Source: Jacaranda mimosifolia
Lineage: Eukaryota > Streptophyta > Magnoliopsida > Lamiales > Bignoniaceae
DNA length: 64,000 nt
Direction of reading: 5' to 3'
Assembly: GCA_018894105.1 (NCBI GenBank)
Contig: CM032133.1
Span: 12,662,501 to 12,726,500, forward strand
Each line of letters begins with the position of its first letter. The stretch's first letter is position 1. The notes below the pieces were generated by a model that saw nothing but the letters and a program-made list of their open reading frames with translations, was not told where the DNA came from and ran no database searches. The translations under genes and the position numbers were made by a program. Below are positions 38,901 through 53,692 of the stretch, piece by piece.

Positions 38901-41900
38901 ATTCTTTTTAGGTAGAAATCATGATCAATTTTTGGATTTTGCTAGATTTAATACTTGTTTTTTTTTTTGTGCCATTTTGGCCCTTTCATACAATTATATT
39001 TTACTTTCTTAAATTAACCAAATATTATTATTAAGAAACATGAAACGACAATGAGTTATGATTTACAAACAAAATAGTTTACTTAAATAACTTTTTGTTG
39101 CTACTCTGTTACAACTCTGTTGCTATCCACAATAGTGACAACAGAATAGTAAGGGAATAGTAACAAAAAAGTCTTAATATATCATAATTGATTTATTTTA
39201 ATGGCAATAAATCAAAGTCCAATTAATTATATTCTTAAATAAATTACTTGAGCAATAAATATTGTGAAACTTAGTTCTATTTAATAATTTTTTGCTAAAT
39301 TAATTGTGATTATTATTTCACTAAATAATTGTAACCGGCAAATATAGATAAAAATATAATATGGAGTTAACAAGTCATGTTAGATTATAGTTAATTTGAA
39401 AAATACATATGAATTACTTTTAATTTGCTTATAAAGAGTTGATACCTGATTACTGAAATTCAACCTATCCTATATAATTTTTTAACTAATTTTTTCTAAG
39501 TGAATTTTTTAAAAAACAATTCTTTAAATAGAAAAATGACTGATTCATTTTATTATTTTCAAATTGTAACTAATTATGTTAGATTTGTATAGTATGTGCA
39601 GTAATTTGTTTAATCATAATGACATTTAAGGATGATTTACTAATGATGTAATCGGTTTTTTTGATATTGTGCTATTCTCAGTGACATCTATACTAGATTT
39701 GATTCTTTTTTCTTGTACTCTATCTTCTATATTTAATTTAGGCTTTTTTACGTTGATAAAATAGTAATATTATGAATGAGTCTATAACAATGAAGTTACA
39801 TTTTCTTAATTAACAACATAATTAATTTTAATATCTCTTTGTTGCTACTCTATTGCTATTCCATTGCTAGCCAAAAGGAGAACAATGGAATGGCAAGGGA
39901 ATAACAATTGAAAATTTTATAATATAAGAATTAATTGGTTTTAGCTATAATAAATTGAAATCCAATTAATAAATTCTTCAAAAAATTACTTAAGTAATTA
40001 ATCTGGGGAAATTTAGTTTTACTTAATTCTTTACTAACAAATAATTAATGATTATTTTTAAAAAAATAGTTCCAAATAACAAATAGTGGAACATAAAGCA
40101 TATGTGAAGTTAATAAGTACTCACGATTCAACTGTAGTTAATTTAAAAAATATATGCGTCACATCTAACTTTTTTTTAAACAAAAAATTGATACCAAAAT
40201 TGCTCTAATTTATTTCATCTTAAATATTTTTTTAACTAAATTTTTTCTATTTATTTTATAAATTTATCCTTTAGTTTGAAACACTATTAATTACTTTTTG
40301 CATTTTCAAATTGTAATTATTTTTTATAAATTTTTTTATAGAATATAGAGTTATACTTGTTGGAAAAAATAATACTTTTTAGGTAGAAATGATGATCAAT
40401 TTTTGGATTTTGCTAGATTTAACATTTTTTTTTCCATGTCTTTTTGGCCCTTTCATACAATTATATTTTACTTTCTTAAATTAACCAAATATTATTATTA
40501 AGAAACATGAAACGACAATGAGTTATGATTTACTAACAAAATAGTTTACTTAAATAACTTTTGTTGCTACTCTGTTACAACTTTGTTGCTAGCCACAATA
40601 GTAACAACAGAATAGTAAGGGAATAGTAACAAAAAAGTCTTAATATATCGTAATTGATTAATTTTAATGGCAATAAATCAAAGTCCAATTAATTATATTC
40701 TTAAATAAATTACTTGAGCAATAAATATTGTGAAACTTAGTTCTATTTAATAATTTTTTTGCTAAATTAATTGTGATTATTATTTCACTAAATAATTGTA
40801 ACCGGCAAATATAGATAAAAATATAATATGGAGTTAACAAGTCATGTTAGATTATAGTTAATTTGAAAAATACATATGAATTACTTTTAATTTGCTTATA
40901 AAGAGTTGATACCTGATTACTGAAATTCAACCTATCCTATATAATTTTTTAACTAATTTTTTCTAAGTGAATTTTTAAAAAAAAATTCTTTAAATAGAAA
41001 AATGACTGATTCATTTTATTATTTTCAAATTGTAACTAATTATGTTAGATTTGTATAGTATGTGCAGTAATTTGTTTAATCATAATGACATTTAAGGATG
41101 ATTTACTAATGATGTAATCGGTTTTTTTGATATTGTGCTATTCTCAGTGACATCTATACTAGATTTGATTCTTTTTTCTTGTACTCTATCTTCTATATTT
41201 AGTTTAGGCTTTTTTACGTTGATAAAATAGTAATATTATGAATGAGTCTATAACAATGAAGTTACATTTTCTTAATTAACAACATAATTAATTTTAATAT
41301 CTCTTTGTTGCTACTCTGTTGCTATTCCATTGCTAGCCAAAAGGAGAACAATGGAATGGCAAGGGAATAACAATTGAAAATTTTATAATATAAGAATTAA
41401 TTAGTTTTAGCTATAATAAATTGAAATCCAATTAATAAATTCTTCAAAAAATTACTTAAGTAATTAATCTGGGGAAATTTAGTTTTACTAAATTCTTTAC
41501 TAACAAATAATTAATGATTATTTTTAAAAAAATAGTTCCAAATAACAAATAGTGGAACATAAAGCATATGTGAAGTTAATAAGTACTCACGATTCAACTG
41601 TAGTTAATTTAAAAAATATATGCGTCACATCTAACTTTTTTTTAATCAAAAAATTGATACCAAAATTGCTCTAATTTATTTCATCTTAAATATTTTTTTA
41701 ACTAAATTTTTTCTATTTATTTTATAAATTTATCCTTTAGTTTGAAACACTATTAATTACTTTTTGCATTTTCAAATTGTAATTATTTTTTATAAATTTT
41801 TTTATAGAATATAGAGTTATACTTGTTGGAAAAAATAATACTTTTTAGGTAGAAATGATGATCAATTTTTGGATTTTGCTAGATTTAACATTTTTTTTTC

Positions 41901-43699
41901 CATGTCTTTTTGGCCCTTTCATACAATTATTTTTTACTTTCTCAAATTAACCAAATATTATTATTAGGAAACATGAAACGACAATGAGTTATGTTTTACT
42001 AACAAAATAGTTTACTTAAATAACTTTATGTTGCTTCGCTATTACAATTTTGTTGCTAGCCATAATAACAACAACAAAATAGTAAGGGAATAGTAACAAA
42101 AAAGTCTTAACATATCATAATTCATTAATTTTAATGGGAATAAATCAAAGTCCAATTAATTATATTCTCATATAAATTACTTAAGCAATAAATATTGTGA
42201 AACTTAGTTCTATTTAATAATTTTTTGCTACATTAATTGTGATTATTGTTTCACTAAATAATCGTAATAGGCAAATATAGATAAAAATATAATATGGAGT
42301 TAACAAGTCATGTTAGATTATAGTTAATTTGAAAAATACATATGAATTACTTTTAATTTGCTTATAAAGAGTTGATACCTAATTATTAAAATTCAACCTA
42401 TTCTATATAATTTTTAAACTAATTTTTCTAAGTGAATTTTACAATTTTTTTCCTTTAAATATAAAAATGACTAATTCATTTTATTATTTTCAAATTGTAG
42501 CTAATTATGTTAGATTTGTATAGTATGTGCAGTTATTTGTTTAATCATAATGACATTTAAGGATGATTTACTAATGATGTAATCGGTTTTTTTGATATTG
42601 TGCAATTCTCAATGACATCTATACTAGATTTTATTCTTCTTTCTTGTTCTCTCTCTTCTATAATTAGTTTAGGCTTTTTGACGTTGATAAAATAGTAATA
42701 TTATGAATGAGTCTATAACAATGACGTTACATTTTCATAATTAACAAAATAATTAATTTGAATATATCTTCGTTGCTACTCTATTGCTATTCCATTGCTT
42801 GCCAAAAGGAGAAGAATAGAATAGCAAGGGAATAACAACTGAAATTTTTATAATATAAGAATTAATTAGTTTTTGCTATAATAAATTGAAATCCAATTAA
42901 TAAATTCTTCAAAAAATTACTTAAGTAATTAATTTGGGAAAATTTACTTTTACTTAATTCTTTACTAACAAATAATTAATGATTATTTTTTAAAAAATAG
43001 TTCTAAATAACAAATAGTGGAACATAAAATATATGTGAAGTTAATAAGTACTCATGATTCAACTGTAGTTAATTTAAAAAATATATGCATCACATCTAAC
43101 TTTTTTTTAAACAAAAAAGTGATACCAAATTGCTCTAATTTATTTCATCTTAAATAATTTTTTAACTAAAATTTTTCTATTTTTTTTTTATAAATTTATC
43201 CTTTAGTTTGAAAAACTATTCATTACTTTCTTCATTTTCAAATTGTAATTATTTTTTATAAAATTTTTTATTTAGAATATAGAGTTATACTTGTTGGAAA
43301 AAATAATACTTTTTAGGTAGAAATGATGATCAATTTTTGGATTTTGCTAGATTTAATACTTGCTTTTTTTTTTATGTCTTTTCGGCCCTTTCATGCAATT
43401 ATTTTTTACTTTCTTAAATTAACCAACTATTATTATTTAGAAACATGAAACGACAATGATTTATGTTTTACCAACAAAAATAGTTTACTTAAATAATTTT
43501 CTGTTGCTACTCTGTTGCTATCCATAATAATAACAACATAATAGTAAGGGAATAGTAACAAAAAAGTCTTAATATATCCTAATTGATTGATTTTAGTGGA
43601 AATAAATCAAAGTCCAATTAATTATATTCTTAAATAAATTATTTAAGCAATAAATATTGTGAAACTTAGTTCAATTTAATAGTTTTTCGCTAAATTAAT
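35995..43699. repeat. Tandem array segment 5, most regular part
   Basis: Eleven cores alternate A (36140, 37620, 39095, 40562, 42028, 43500) and B (36892, 38370, 39838, 41305, 42770). A-to-A spacing is about 1465-1480 bp. Phase is continuous with segment 4. Units at about 38.98-40.44 kb and 40.45-41.90 kb are nearly identical and share private variants such as ACCGGCAAATATAG. It ends at TTAAT (43695-43699). Confidence 0.93.
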
Positions 43700-46683
43700 T
43701 GTAACACCCCTTAAATTCGATATTTTTGAAAAATACGGATTTAGAATCCAAGATATTGATTGGTCGGATTTTAGGGGTCGGAAAATAATAAAAAGGCTTA
43801 ATTGCAAGAAAATGGGAAGTATTGGTGTCAAATTGTAATTAGGTAAGACGCAATTGGATGACATTTTCAAACTTTGGGGTTTGCATGGAAGGGCCTTGGT
43901 CAATGGAGTTCGAAGTGTATATTTTATAAACTCAAGGATTTAATTGAGGCTAATTAGAAGACCTTGGGGACTAAGTTGCAAATTGGGAAAGTTCATTTTT
44001 TAAACACCTGGCAGAACATTGTATTTTCATTCTTCATTTTCCTTCTTCCTTTTTCTTCTTTTTTTTTCTTTTTCTCATCCACCGCGTACACTATCCCTCG
44101 ACGAACTCCCACCAGTGACCACCATTCACCAAATTGAACCACCCAACTCACTCCCCACACCGCCGGCCACACTCGCACACCACATGCACTGTTGAAAGGG
44201 CGGTGAGTCACCAAAAATGGAGAGCTAAAAATTGGCAGCGGCGATCTTGACGGGCACGGCGGAGCCACAGTCAAAACTTGATTATGGGCACTAGATTCGA
44301 AAGCCCTCGGTACGGAGAAGCTGAAAACAACATTGCATGTGAGTTTGGCGTGGCGGTGGCGATGAAAAATAGTGATCGGAGCGCGGTGGCGAGAGACCCA
44401 GTTGGTGGCTATTGAGCTCGATTGAAGGTGATTCAGGATGTGGAACTTGAAATCAAAGGCGTCATTGGAATCAGTAGCTCGAGGAGAGCATTCTGGTGAG
44501 GTTGTTGGATTACTCCAGCGGTGATGGACTGCGGTGCGGCGGCAGAGCTGAGGCAGAATCTTTCCTCGACACGGTGATAGTAACGGTAGCCTTGGTTCCT
44601 GAATTCGAGGTCTCGACTTGGTATTTTGTGGATAAATAGTTAGAAGAATTGGATGTATATATATATATGATATGTTGTATTTCTTTTAGTGTGTAGTATT
44701 GTAAAAATGAGAGCATGAATTCTTTATATTTAAGTTCTTGGATCATGCATGGATGGAATATGTTGTGGATCCGGATATGTTGTACCATATATATGCCAAA
44801 TTTGTAATTTATGAATTTAACAAGGAATTGAACTTGAAATTGTGGATTGAGGACCTAAATTGGATATTATTGAGACTATGCATGAGACATTAGACAATTT
44901 GGTGATTTAAAGTGACACTATGAAGATAATGTGATTAAGGACTTGACTATATTGATAAGAGAAAACAATATGAGAATTGAGATTATTGTGGCAAGACTAG
45001 CTTTATAGCCATTTTGGAATTTCATCAATATTGTCATTTTAAGCTATCATGTTAATAGGATGATTAGTAAATTTTGGAGTTAAGAACAAGTATGATATAG
45101 ATGTATTGGGAATTTGAAGTGGGTTCTGACTATAAATATATCATTATGGTTAGGTGACGACGAAGTGGGTCGCGAGGACCAATAGACAATCTGCAGGACT
45201 TGTATCGTCTAGGATTACAGAGGTGAGGGTCTCCAACTTTGGGTTATTGCTTTGTATAAGCTTCTTATTACTTGTTGAAAACCTCTATGCGGGTCTGCCA
45301 ATGTGGCCTCGATATATCTATCTGTTCTTGTGGCATAACCCCTGTGAGGCTTAATTTGCTTGATTGTACCTGCTCATAAATTGCTTGATTCATACTTGTT
45401 GTAATTGACTGGTATTTGCTCTTTTATTGGAATTTGAATTGATCGGTACTTACTCACTATCTATTATTGGCTTGTATACCCCTGTGAGGGTTAGTACTTG
45501 CTTCACTCATTCTTGTTTGTTCTGGCACCCAGAACTCCTGTCTGTCATGCCTGGTACTTGTCCTGATCGTACTTGTCCATTCTTATCTTAAATCGTTATC
45601 AGATGCCTGCTGGCATGCTCGATTATCTGTATCCTGATATCTAGCCAGTTAGCTCGTATGTATTTGCTTGTTGTTCACATATTACCTCGTCGGCAACACT
45701 AATTGCTTGAATCATACTTGTTGTACTTGATTGGTACTTATTGTACTTGCTTGGAGATAGTACTTAGGCCGAGTGCCAATCTTACGCGGAATGCTGGGAT
45801 ACTTGGGACATGCCTTGCAGTCTGCCTGGTTGTCCAAGATACGCTATGCGGTCCGCATAGGTATCCGCAATACGCTAAGCAGTCCACTTAGGTATCCGCA
45901 ATGTGCCATACAGTCTGCATAGGCAATGCGCCATACAGTCCGTATGGGCACACCAATTTTATGCAAAGCTGTCACACTATGGAAGTACTTGTTTAAATGG
46001 TATAAGGTGATCTGATATAGATGTCTTAACTCGTTTTGTTAAAATGCATATTCTATAAGGGTTTGCTTGCTCATACTCGTTTCTTGCTTGCTCATGAACT
46101 GTTCTTGGAGCAATAAGGCAGGAGAGTTTCCTGTTTGCTATATTCGTTTTTGTTAAATTGTAATTGTACTTGTATTGCTATTGATTTTAGATATGTTGAG
46201 ATGCTCTTCCCCTGACAAGTTCTATTATCGCTTTGATATATTATCCCTCACTAAGTCCATTGAACTTACCCCTGTTTTCATTACTTTTGTAGACAGAGTG
46301 CCCTAAGAATGGAAAGTTTTGACTTGAAGCATAGGAATGTTTCTTTTGTAATAGTTTGGTGTTTTTTTTTTTTGCATGGATTATTAGAATGCTATATGGT
46401 AGCATAGAGATGTTGAGATATGTTAGAGTTGACAGGGCCACCTTGTGCTTGTGTACATCATTTTGCTGAACGTCTAAGATTTGAACCTTGGCATGAATTT
46501 TAACGGTTGGTAGTATTATTTAAGTTGAAATTTATTTTCTCTGCTTTTGAAAGTGTCATTTTCTTTATATGACTTGGATTGGAAAAGAAAATTTTGGGCC
46601 TATTGTTTGTATTACAATTTTAGAATTTAAGCTTGAAATGTGTTGATATCTAAGCTTCGGGTTACCCGGAGTGGGGTGTCACA
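43700..46683 (+). mobile_element. Solo LTR (about 3.0 kb), plus strand
   Basis: Starts TGTAACACCCCTTAAATTC, ends GGGGTGTCACA, and is flanked by TTAAT on both sides (43695-43699 and 46684-46688). Length is 2984 bp. It is in the opposite orientation to the four loci to its left. Order along it: a CT-rich then GC-rich segment (about 44020-44560), a TATA-like tract (44658-44670), CCCTGTGAGG motifs (45342, 45480), the GGATACC-type repeat zone inverted (about 45830-45955), and the stem block CTCACTAAGTCC...ACTTACCCC (46247-46272). No gene inside. Confidence 0.9.
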
Positions 46684-49600
46684 TTAATTGTAACTGGAAA
46701 ACATAGATAAAAATATAATATGGAGTTAACAAGTCTTGTTAGATTATAGTTAATTTGAAATATACATATGAATGCTTTTAATTTGCTTACAAAAAGTTGA
46801 TACCTGATTACTGAAATTCAACAATGAGTTATGTTTTACTAGCAAAATAGTTTACTTAAATAACTTTCTATTACAACACTGTTGCTAACCATAATAATAA
46901 CAACAGAATAGTAACAAAAAAGTCTTAGCATATCATAATTGATTAATTTTAATAGCAACAAATCAAAGTCCAATTAATTATATTCTTAAATAAATTCCTT
47001 AAGCAATAAATAATGTGAAACTTTGTTCTATTTAATAATTTTTTGCTAAATTAATTGTGATTAATATTTCACTAAATAATGGTAATTGAAAAATACAGAT
47101 AAAAATATAATATAGAGGTAACAAGTCATGTTAGATTATCGTTAATTTGAAAAACTCAAATGAATTACTTTTAATTTGCTTAGGAAGAGTTGATACCTAA
47201 TTACTGAAACTCAACCTATCCTATATAATTTTTAAACTTATTTTTTCTAAGTGAAATTTACAAACTTTTTCCTTTAAATAGAAAATTGACTAATGCATTT
47301 AATTATTTTCAAATTGTAACTAATTATGTTAGATTTGTATAGTATGTGCAGTAATTTGTTTAATCATAATGACATTTACGGATGAACAAGTGATTGACTA
47401 ATGATGTAATTGGTTTTTTTGATATTGTGCAATATATTCTCAATGACATCTATACTAGATTTGATTCTTCCTTCTTGTTCTCTGTCTTCTATAATTAGTT
47501 TAGGCTTTTTTACGTTGATAAAATAGTAATATTATGAATGAGAGTATAACAACGAAGTGACATTTTCATAATTAACGAAATAATTAATTTGAATATCTCT
47601 TTGTTGCTACTCTGTTGCTATTCCATTTCTAGCCAAAAGGAGAACAATGGAATAGCAAGGGAATAACAACTGAAATTTTTATAATATAAGAATTAATTCC
47701 TTTTAGCTATAATAAATTAAATTCCAAGCAAGAAATTCTTCATAAAATTACTTGAGTAATTAATTTGGGGAAATTTACTTTTACTTAATTCTTTATTAAC
47801 AAATAATTAATGATTAATTTTTACAAAATTGTTCTAAATAACAAATAGTGGAACATAAAACATATGTGAAGTTAATAAGTACTCATGATTCAATTGTAGT
47901 TAATTTAAAAAATATATGCAACACATCTAATGCTTTTTTAAATAAAAAATTGATACCAAATTGCTCTAATTTATTTCATCTTAAATGATTTTTTTAACTA
48001 AAATTTTTCTATTTCTTTTATAAATTTATCCTTTTGTTTGAAAAACTATTCATTACTTTCTTCATTTTCAAATAGTAATTATTTTTTTTAAATTTTTTTA
48101 TAGAATGTCGAGTTATACTTGTTGGAAAAAATAATACTTTTAAGGTAGAAATGAGGATCAATTTTTTGACTTTGCTAGATTTAATACTTTTTTTTTTATG
48201 TCTTTTTGGCCCTTTCATACAATTATTTTTTACTTTCTTAAACTAACCAAATATTATTATTATGAAACATGAAACAACAATGAGTTATGTTTTACTAACA
48301 AAATAGTTTACTTAAATAACTTTTTGTTACAACACTGTTGCTAGCCATAATAATAACAATAGAATAGTAACAACAAAGTTTTAACATATCACAATTGATT
48401 AATTTTAATGGCAATAAACCAAAGTCCAATTAATTATATTCTTAAATAAATTCCTTATGCAATAAATAATGTGAAACTTAGTTCTATTAATAATTTTTTG
48501 CTAAATTAATTGTGATTATTATTTCACTAAATAATTGTAATTGAAAAATATAGATAAAAATATAATATGGAGGTAACAAGTCATGTTAGATTATTGTTAA
48601 TTTGAAAAACTCATATGAATTACTTTTAATTTGCTTACAAAGAGTTGATATCTGATTACTGAAATTCAACCTATCCTATATAATTTTTAAACTTATTTTT
48701 TCTATGTGGAATTTATAATTTTTTTCCTTTAAATAGAAAAACGACTAATTCATTTAATTTTTTTCAAACTGTAACTAATTATGTTAGATTTGTATAGTAT
48801 GTCCAGGAATTTGTTTAATCATAATGACATTTAAGGATGGAAAGGAGATTGACTAATTGTACAATCGATTTTTTTTATTTATATTGTGCAATTCTCAATG
48901 ACATCTATACTAGATTTGCTTGTTCTTTCTTGCTCTCTCACTTCTATAATTAGTTTAGGCTTTGTTACGTTGATAAAATAGTAATATTATGAATGAGAGT
49001 ATAACAATGAAATTACATTTTCGTAATTAACAAAATAATTAATTTGAATATCTCTCTGTTGCTTCTCTGTTGCTATTCCATTTCTAGCCAAAAGGAGAAC
49101 AATGGAATAGCAAGGGAGCAACAACTGAAATTATTATAATATAAGAATTAATTTGTTTTAGCTATAAAAAATTAAAATCCAATCAAGAAATTCTTCATAA
49201 AATTACTTAAGTAATTAATTTGGAGAAATTTAGTTTTATTTAATTCTTTATTAACAAATAATTAATGATTAATTTTTACAAAATAGTTCTAAATAACAAA
49301 TAATGGAACATAAAACATATGTGAAGTTAATAAGTACTCATGATTCAACTGTAGTTAATTTAAAAAATATATGCATCACATCTAACTTTTTTTTAAATAA
49401 AAAATTGATACCAAATCGCTCTAATTTATTTCTTCTTAAATAGTTTTTTAACTAAAATTTTTCTATTTCTTTTATAAATTTATCCTTTAGTTTGAAAAGC
49501 TATTCATTACTTTCTTCATTTCCAAATTGTAATTATTTTTTTAAAATTTTTTTTTATAGAATATGGAGTTATTCTTGTTGGAAAAAATAATACTTTTTAG

Positions 49601-52600
49601 GTAGAAATGAGGATCAATTTTTTGACTTTGCTAGATTTAATACTTTTTTTTTTATGTCTTTTTGGCCCTTTCATACAATTATTTTTTACTTTCTTAAACT
49701 AACCAAATATTATTATTATGAAACATGAAACAACAATGAGTTATGTTTTACTAACAAAATAGTTTACTTAAATAACTTTTTGTTACAACACTGTTGCTAG
49801 CCATAATAATAACAATAGAATAGTAACAACAAAGTTTTAACATATCACAATTGATTAATTTTAATGGCAATAAACCAAAGTCCAATTAATTATATTCTTA
49901 AATAAATTCCTTATGCAATAAATAATGTGAAACTTAGTTCTATTAATAATTTTTTGCTAAATTAATTGTGATTATTATTTCACTAAATAATTGTAATTGA
50001 AAAATATAGATAAAAATATAATATGGAGGTAACAAGTCATGTTAGATTATCGTTAATTTGAAAAACTCATATGAATTACTTTTAATTTGCTTACAAAGAG
50101 TTGATATCTGATTACTGAAATTCAACCTATCCTATATAATTTTTAAACTTATTTTTTCTATGTGGAATTTATAATTTTTTTCCTTTAAATAGAAAAACGA
50201 CTAATTCATTTAATTTTTTTCAAACTGTAACTAATTATGTTAGATTTGTATAGTATGCCCAGGAATTTGTTTAATCATAATGACATTTAAGGATGAAAAG
50301 GAGATTGACTAATTGTACAATCGATTTTTTTTATTTATATTGTGCAATTCTCAATGACATCTATACTATATTTGCTTGTTCTTTCTTGCTCTCTCACTTC
50401 TATAATTAGTTTAGGCTTTGTTACGTTGATAAAATAGTAATATTATGAATGAGAGTATAACAATGAAATTACATTTTCGTAATTAACAAAATAATTAATT
50501 TGAATATCTCTCTGTTGCTTCTCTGTTGCTATTCCATTTCTAGCCAAAAGGAGAACAATGGAATAGCAAGGGAGCAACAACTGAAATTATTATAATATAA
50601 GAATTAATTTGTTTTAGCTATAAAAAATTAAAATCCAATCAAGAAATTCTTCATAAAATTACTTAAGTAATTAATTTGGAGAAATTTAGTTTTATTTAAT
50701 TCTTTATTAACAAATAATTAATGATTAATTTTTACAAAATAGTTCTAAATAACAAATAATGGAACATAAAACATATGTGAAGTTAATAAGTACTCATGAT
50801 TCAACTGTAGTTAATTTAAAAAATATATGCATCACATCTAACTTTTTTTTAAATAAAAAATTGATACCAAATCGCTCTAATTTATTTCTTCTTAAATAGT
50901 TTTTTAACTAAAATTTTTCTATTTCTTTTATAAATTTATCCTTTAGTTTGAAAAGCTATTCATTACTTTCTTCATTTCCAAATTGTAATTATTTTTTTAA
51001 AATTTTTTTTTATAGAATATGGAGTTATTCTTGTTGGAAAAAATAATACTTTTTAGGTAGAAATGATGATCAATTTTTGGACTTTGCTAGATTTAATACT
51101 TGTTTTTTATTTTTATGTTTTTTTGGCCCTTTCATAAAATTATTTTTTACTTTCTTAAATTAACCAAATATTATTATTAAGAAACATGAAACAACAATGA
51201 GTTATGTTTTACTAACAAAATAGTTTACTTAAATAACTTTCTGTTACAACTCTATTGCTAGCCATAATAATAACAACAGAATAGTAACAAAAAAGTCTTA
51301 ACATATCATAATTGATTAATTTTAATGGCAATAAATCAAAGTCCAATTAATTATATTCTTAAATAATTTGCTTAAGCAACAAATATTGTGAAACTTAGTT
51401 CTATTTAATAATTTTTTGCTAAATTAATTTTGAATATTATTTCACTAAATAATTGTAATTGAAAAGTATAGATAAAAATATAATATCGAGGTAACAAGTC
51501 ATGTTAGATTATCGTTAATTTGAAAAACTCATATGAATTACTTTTAATTTGCTTACAAAGAGTTGATACCTTATTACTGAAATTCAACCTATCCTATATA
51601 ATTTTTAAACTATTTTTTTCTAAGTAAATTTATAATTTTTTTCCTTTAATAGAAAAACGGCTAACTCATTTAATTATTTTCAAATTGTAACTAATTATGT
51701 TAGATTTGTATAGTATGTGCAGGAATTTGTTTAATCATAATGACATTTAAGGATGAAAAGGTGATTGACTAATGATACAATTGATTTTTTTTTTTTTATA
51801 TTGTGCAATTCTCAATGACATCTATACTAGATTTGATTGTTCTTTCTTATTCTCTCACTTCTATAATTAGTTTAGGCTTTGTTACATTGATAAAATAGTA
51901 ATATTATGAATGAGAGTATAACAATGAAGCTACATTTTTGTAATTAAAAAAATAATTAATTTGAATATCTCTTTGTTGCTACTCTGTTGCTATTCCATTG
52001 CTGGCCAAAAGGAGAACAATTGAATAGCAAGGGTCTAACAACTGAAATTATTATAATATAAGAATTAATTTGTTTTACCTCTAATATATTAAAATCCATT
52101 CAAGAAATTCTTCATAAAATTACTTAAGTAACCAATTTGGGGAAATTTAGTTTTACTTAATTATTTATTAACAAATAATTAATGATTAATTTTTACAAAA
52201 TTGTTCTAAATAACAAATAGTGGAACATAAAACTTATGTGAAGTTAAGAAGTACTCATGATTCAACTGTAGTTAATTTAAAAAATATATGCATCACATCT
52301 AACTTTTTTTAAAATAAAGAATTGATACCAAATCGCTCTAATTTATTTCATCTTAAATAATTTTTTAACTAAATTTTTTCTATTTCTTTTATAAATTTAT
52401 CCTTTCGTTTGAAAAACTATTCATTACTTTCTTCATTTTCAAATTGTAATTATTTTTTTAAAATTTTTTTTTTAGAATATAGAGTTATACTTGTTGGAAA
52501 AAATAAAACTTTTTAGGTGGAAATGATGATCAATTTTTGGTCTTTGCTAGATTTAATACCTGTTATTATTATTTTTTTTTTTTGTCTTTTTGGCCCTTTC

Positions 52601-52903
52601 ATAAAATTATTTTTTACTTTCTTAAATTAACCAAATATTATTATTAAGAAACTTGAAACAACAATGAGTTATGTTTTACTAACAAAATAGTTTACTTAAA
52701 TAACTTTCAGTTACACTATTGTTGCTAGCCATAATAATAACAATAGAATCGTAAAAACAAAGTCTTAGCATATCATAATTGATTAATTTTAATGGCAATA
52801 AATCAAAGTCCAATTAATTATATTCTTAAATAAATTGCTTAAGCAATAGTTATTGTGAAACTTAATTCTATTTAATAAGTTTTTGCTAAATTAATTGTGA
52901 TTA
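46684..52903. repeat. Tandem array segment 6
   Basis: A cores near 46870, 48325, 49785, 51242 and 52708; B cores near 47608, 49060, 50512 and 51974. Near 46822 the sequence jumps from GAAATTCAAC to AATGAGTTATG, skipping about 1.1 kb of the normal unit, an internal deletion. Units at about 48.14-49.60 kb and 49.60-51.05 kb are almost identical, a recent duplication. It ends at a TTATT microhomology with the next element. Confidence 0.9.
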
Positions 52904-53674
52904 TTATTGTCTAGTCTATTTTATAAAATTGATCAAAATTTGGGTTTTGAAATCTTCTATGGAATGTATTAAATATGAAATGACTCTTTGTCGGTATGGG
53001 ACGGCATTGAGTCAGCTCACAAAAGTGTTATCTAAGAAATACTAGTTTCTGGTTTTAGTTCGTAGACTCCGCAAACTCCTTCAAAAATCTCCGACACCCA
53101 GATATCATAACTTGTATTTTAGTTATCTGGATTCAGAATGAATATTCTTCTTATAATTGTATATTGGACTCCCTTTCATTCGGATTCCTCTTATAATACA
53201 TGTACATGCTTGCCTCACTGAGTCATTCGGACTCACCCTCTTTGTGTTGTTCTTTTGTTCTTTGGCCAGATTGAAGAGTAGAAGGCATCCTGAGTTTGGG
53301 TTACCTTTTGGCATAGTGCAAATATTATTATCATGACATCTACAATGGTGAGAAGGTGTAATGTAACAGGGGTATAGGTTTTACGGTAGGGTCTTTTCTA
53401 CTGCGAAGTATGATAGGTTAGAGTTCTTTATGAATGATGTGTATATGTAAGTTAAATTATGGGCCTTTGTGAAATTGTGACTTGCTGTGAGAACTTGGGT
53501 TTTGCTTGTCATTTTCAGCATGATTACCTTGTGCTTTAAGTTATGAAATTTCTTAAGTTGAGAAATTTTGGAAGGTGTAATTGGTTTTGGATAATATAAA
53601 AAAAAGAAGAAGAGAAAATTCTACTGGATTAGCACCTCAGTCCGAAGCAGACACCTATCGGGCGGGGCATTACA
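52904..53674 (+). repeat. 5' LTR, last 0.77 kb only
   Basis: Matches the final part of the 3' LTR (59491-60260). The left break lies in TTATT, which both array and intact LTR contain. It holds the stem block CTCACTGAGTCATTCGGACT (53215-53234) and ends GGGGCATTACA. Confidence 0.9.
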
Positions 53675-53678
53675 GATG

Positions 53679-53692
53679 TGGTATCAGAGCTT
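53679..53692 (+). other. Primer binding site, initiator-Met tRNA type
   Basis: TGGTATCAGAGCTT begins four bases after the 5' LTR end. TGGTATCAGAGC is the standard plant initiator-methionine primer site. Confidence 0.92.
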
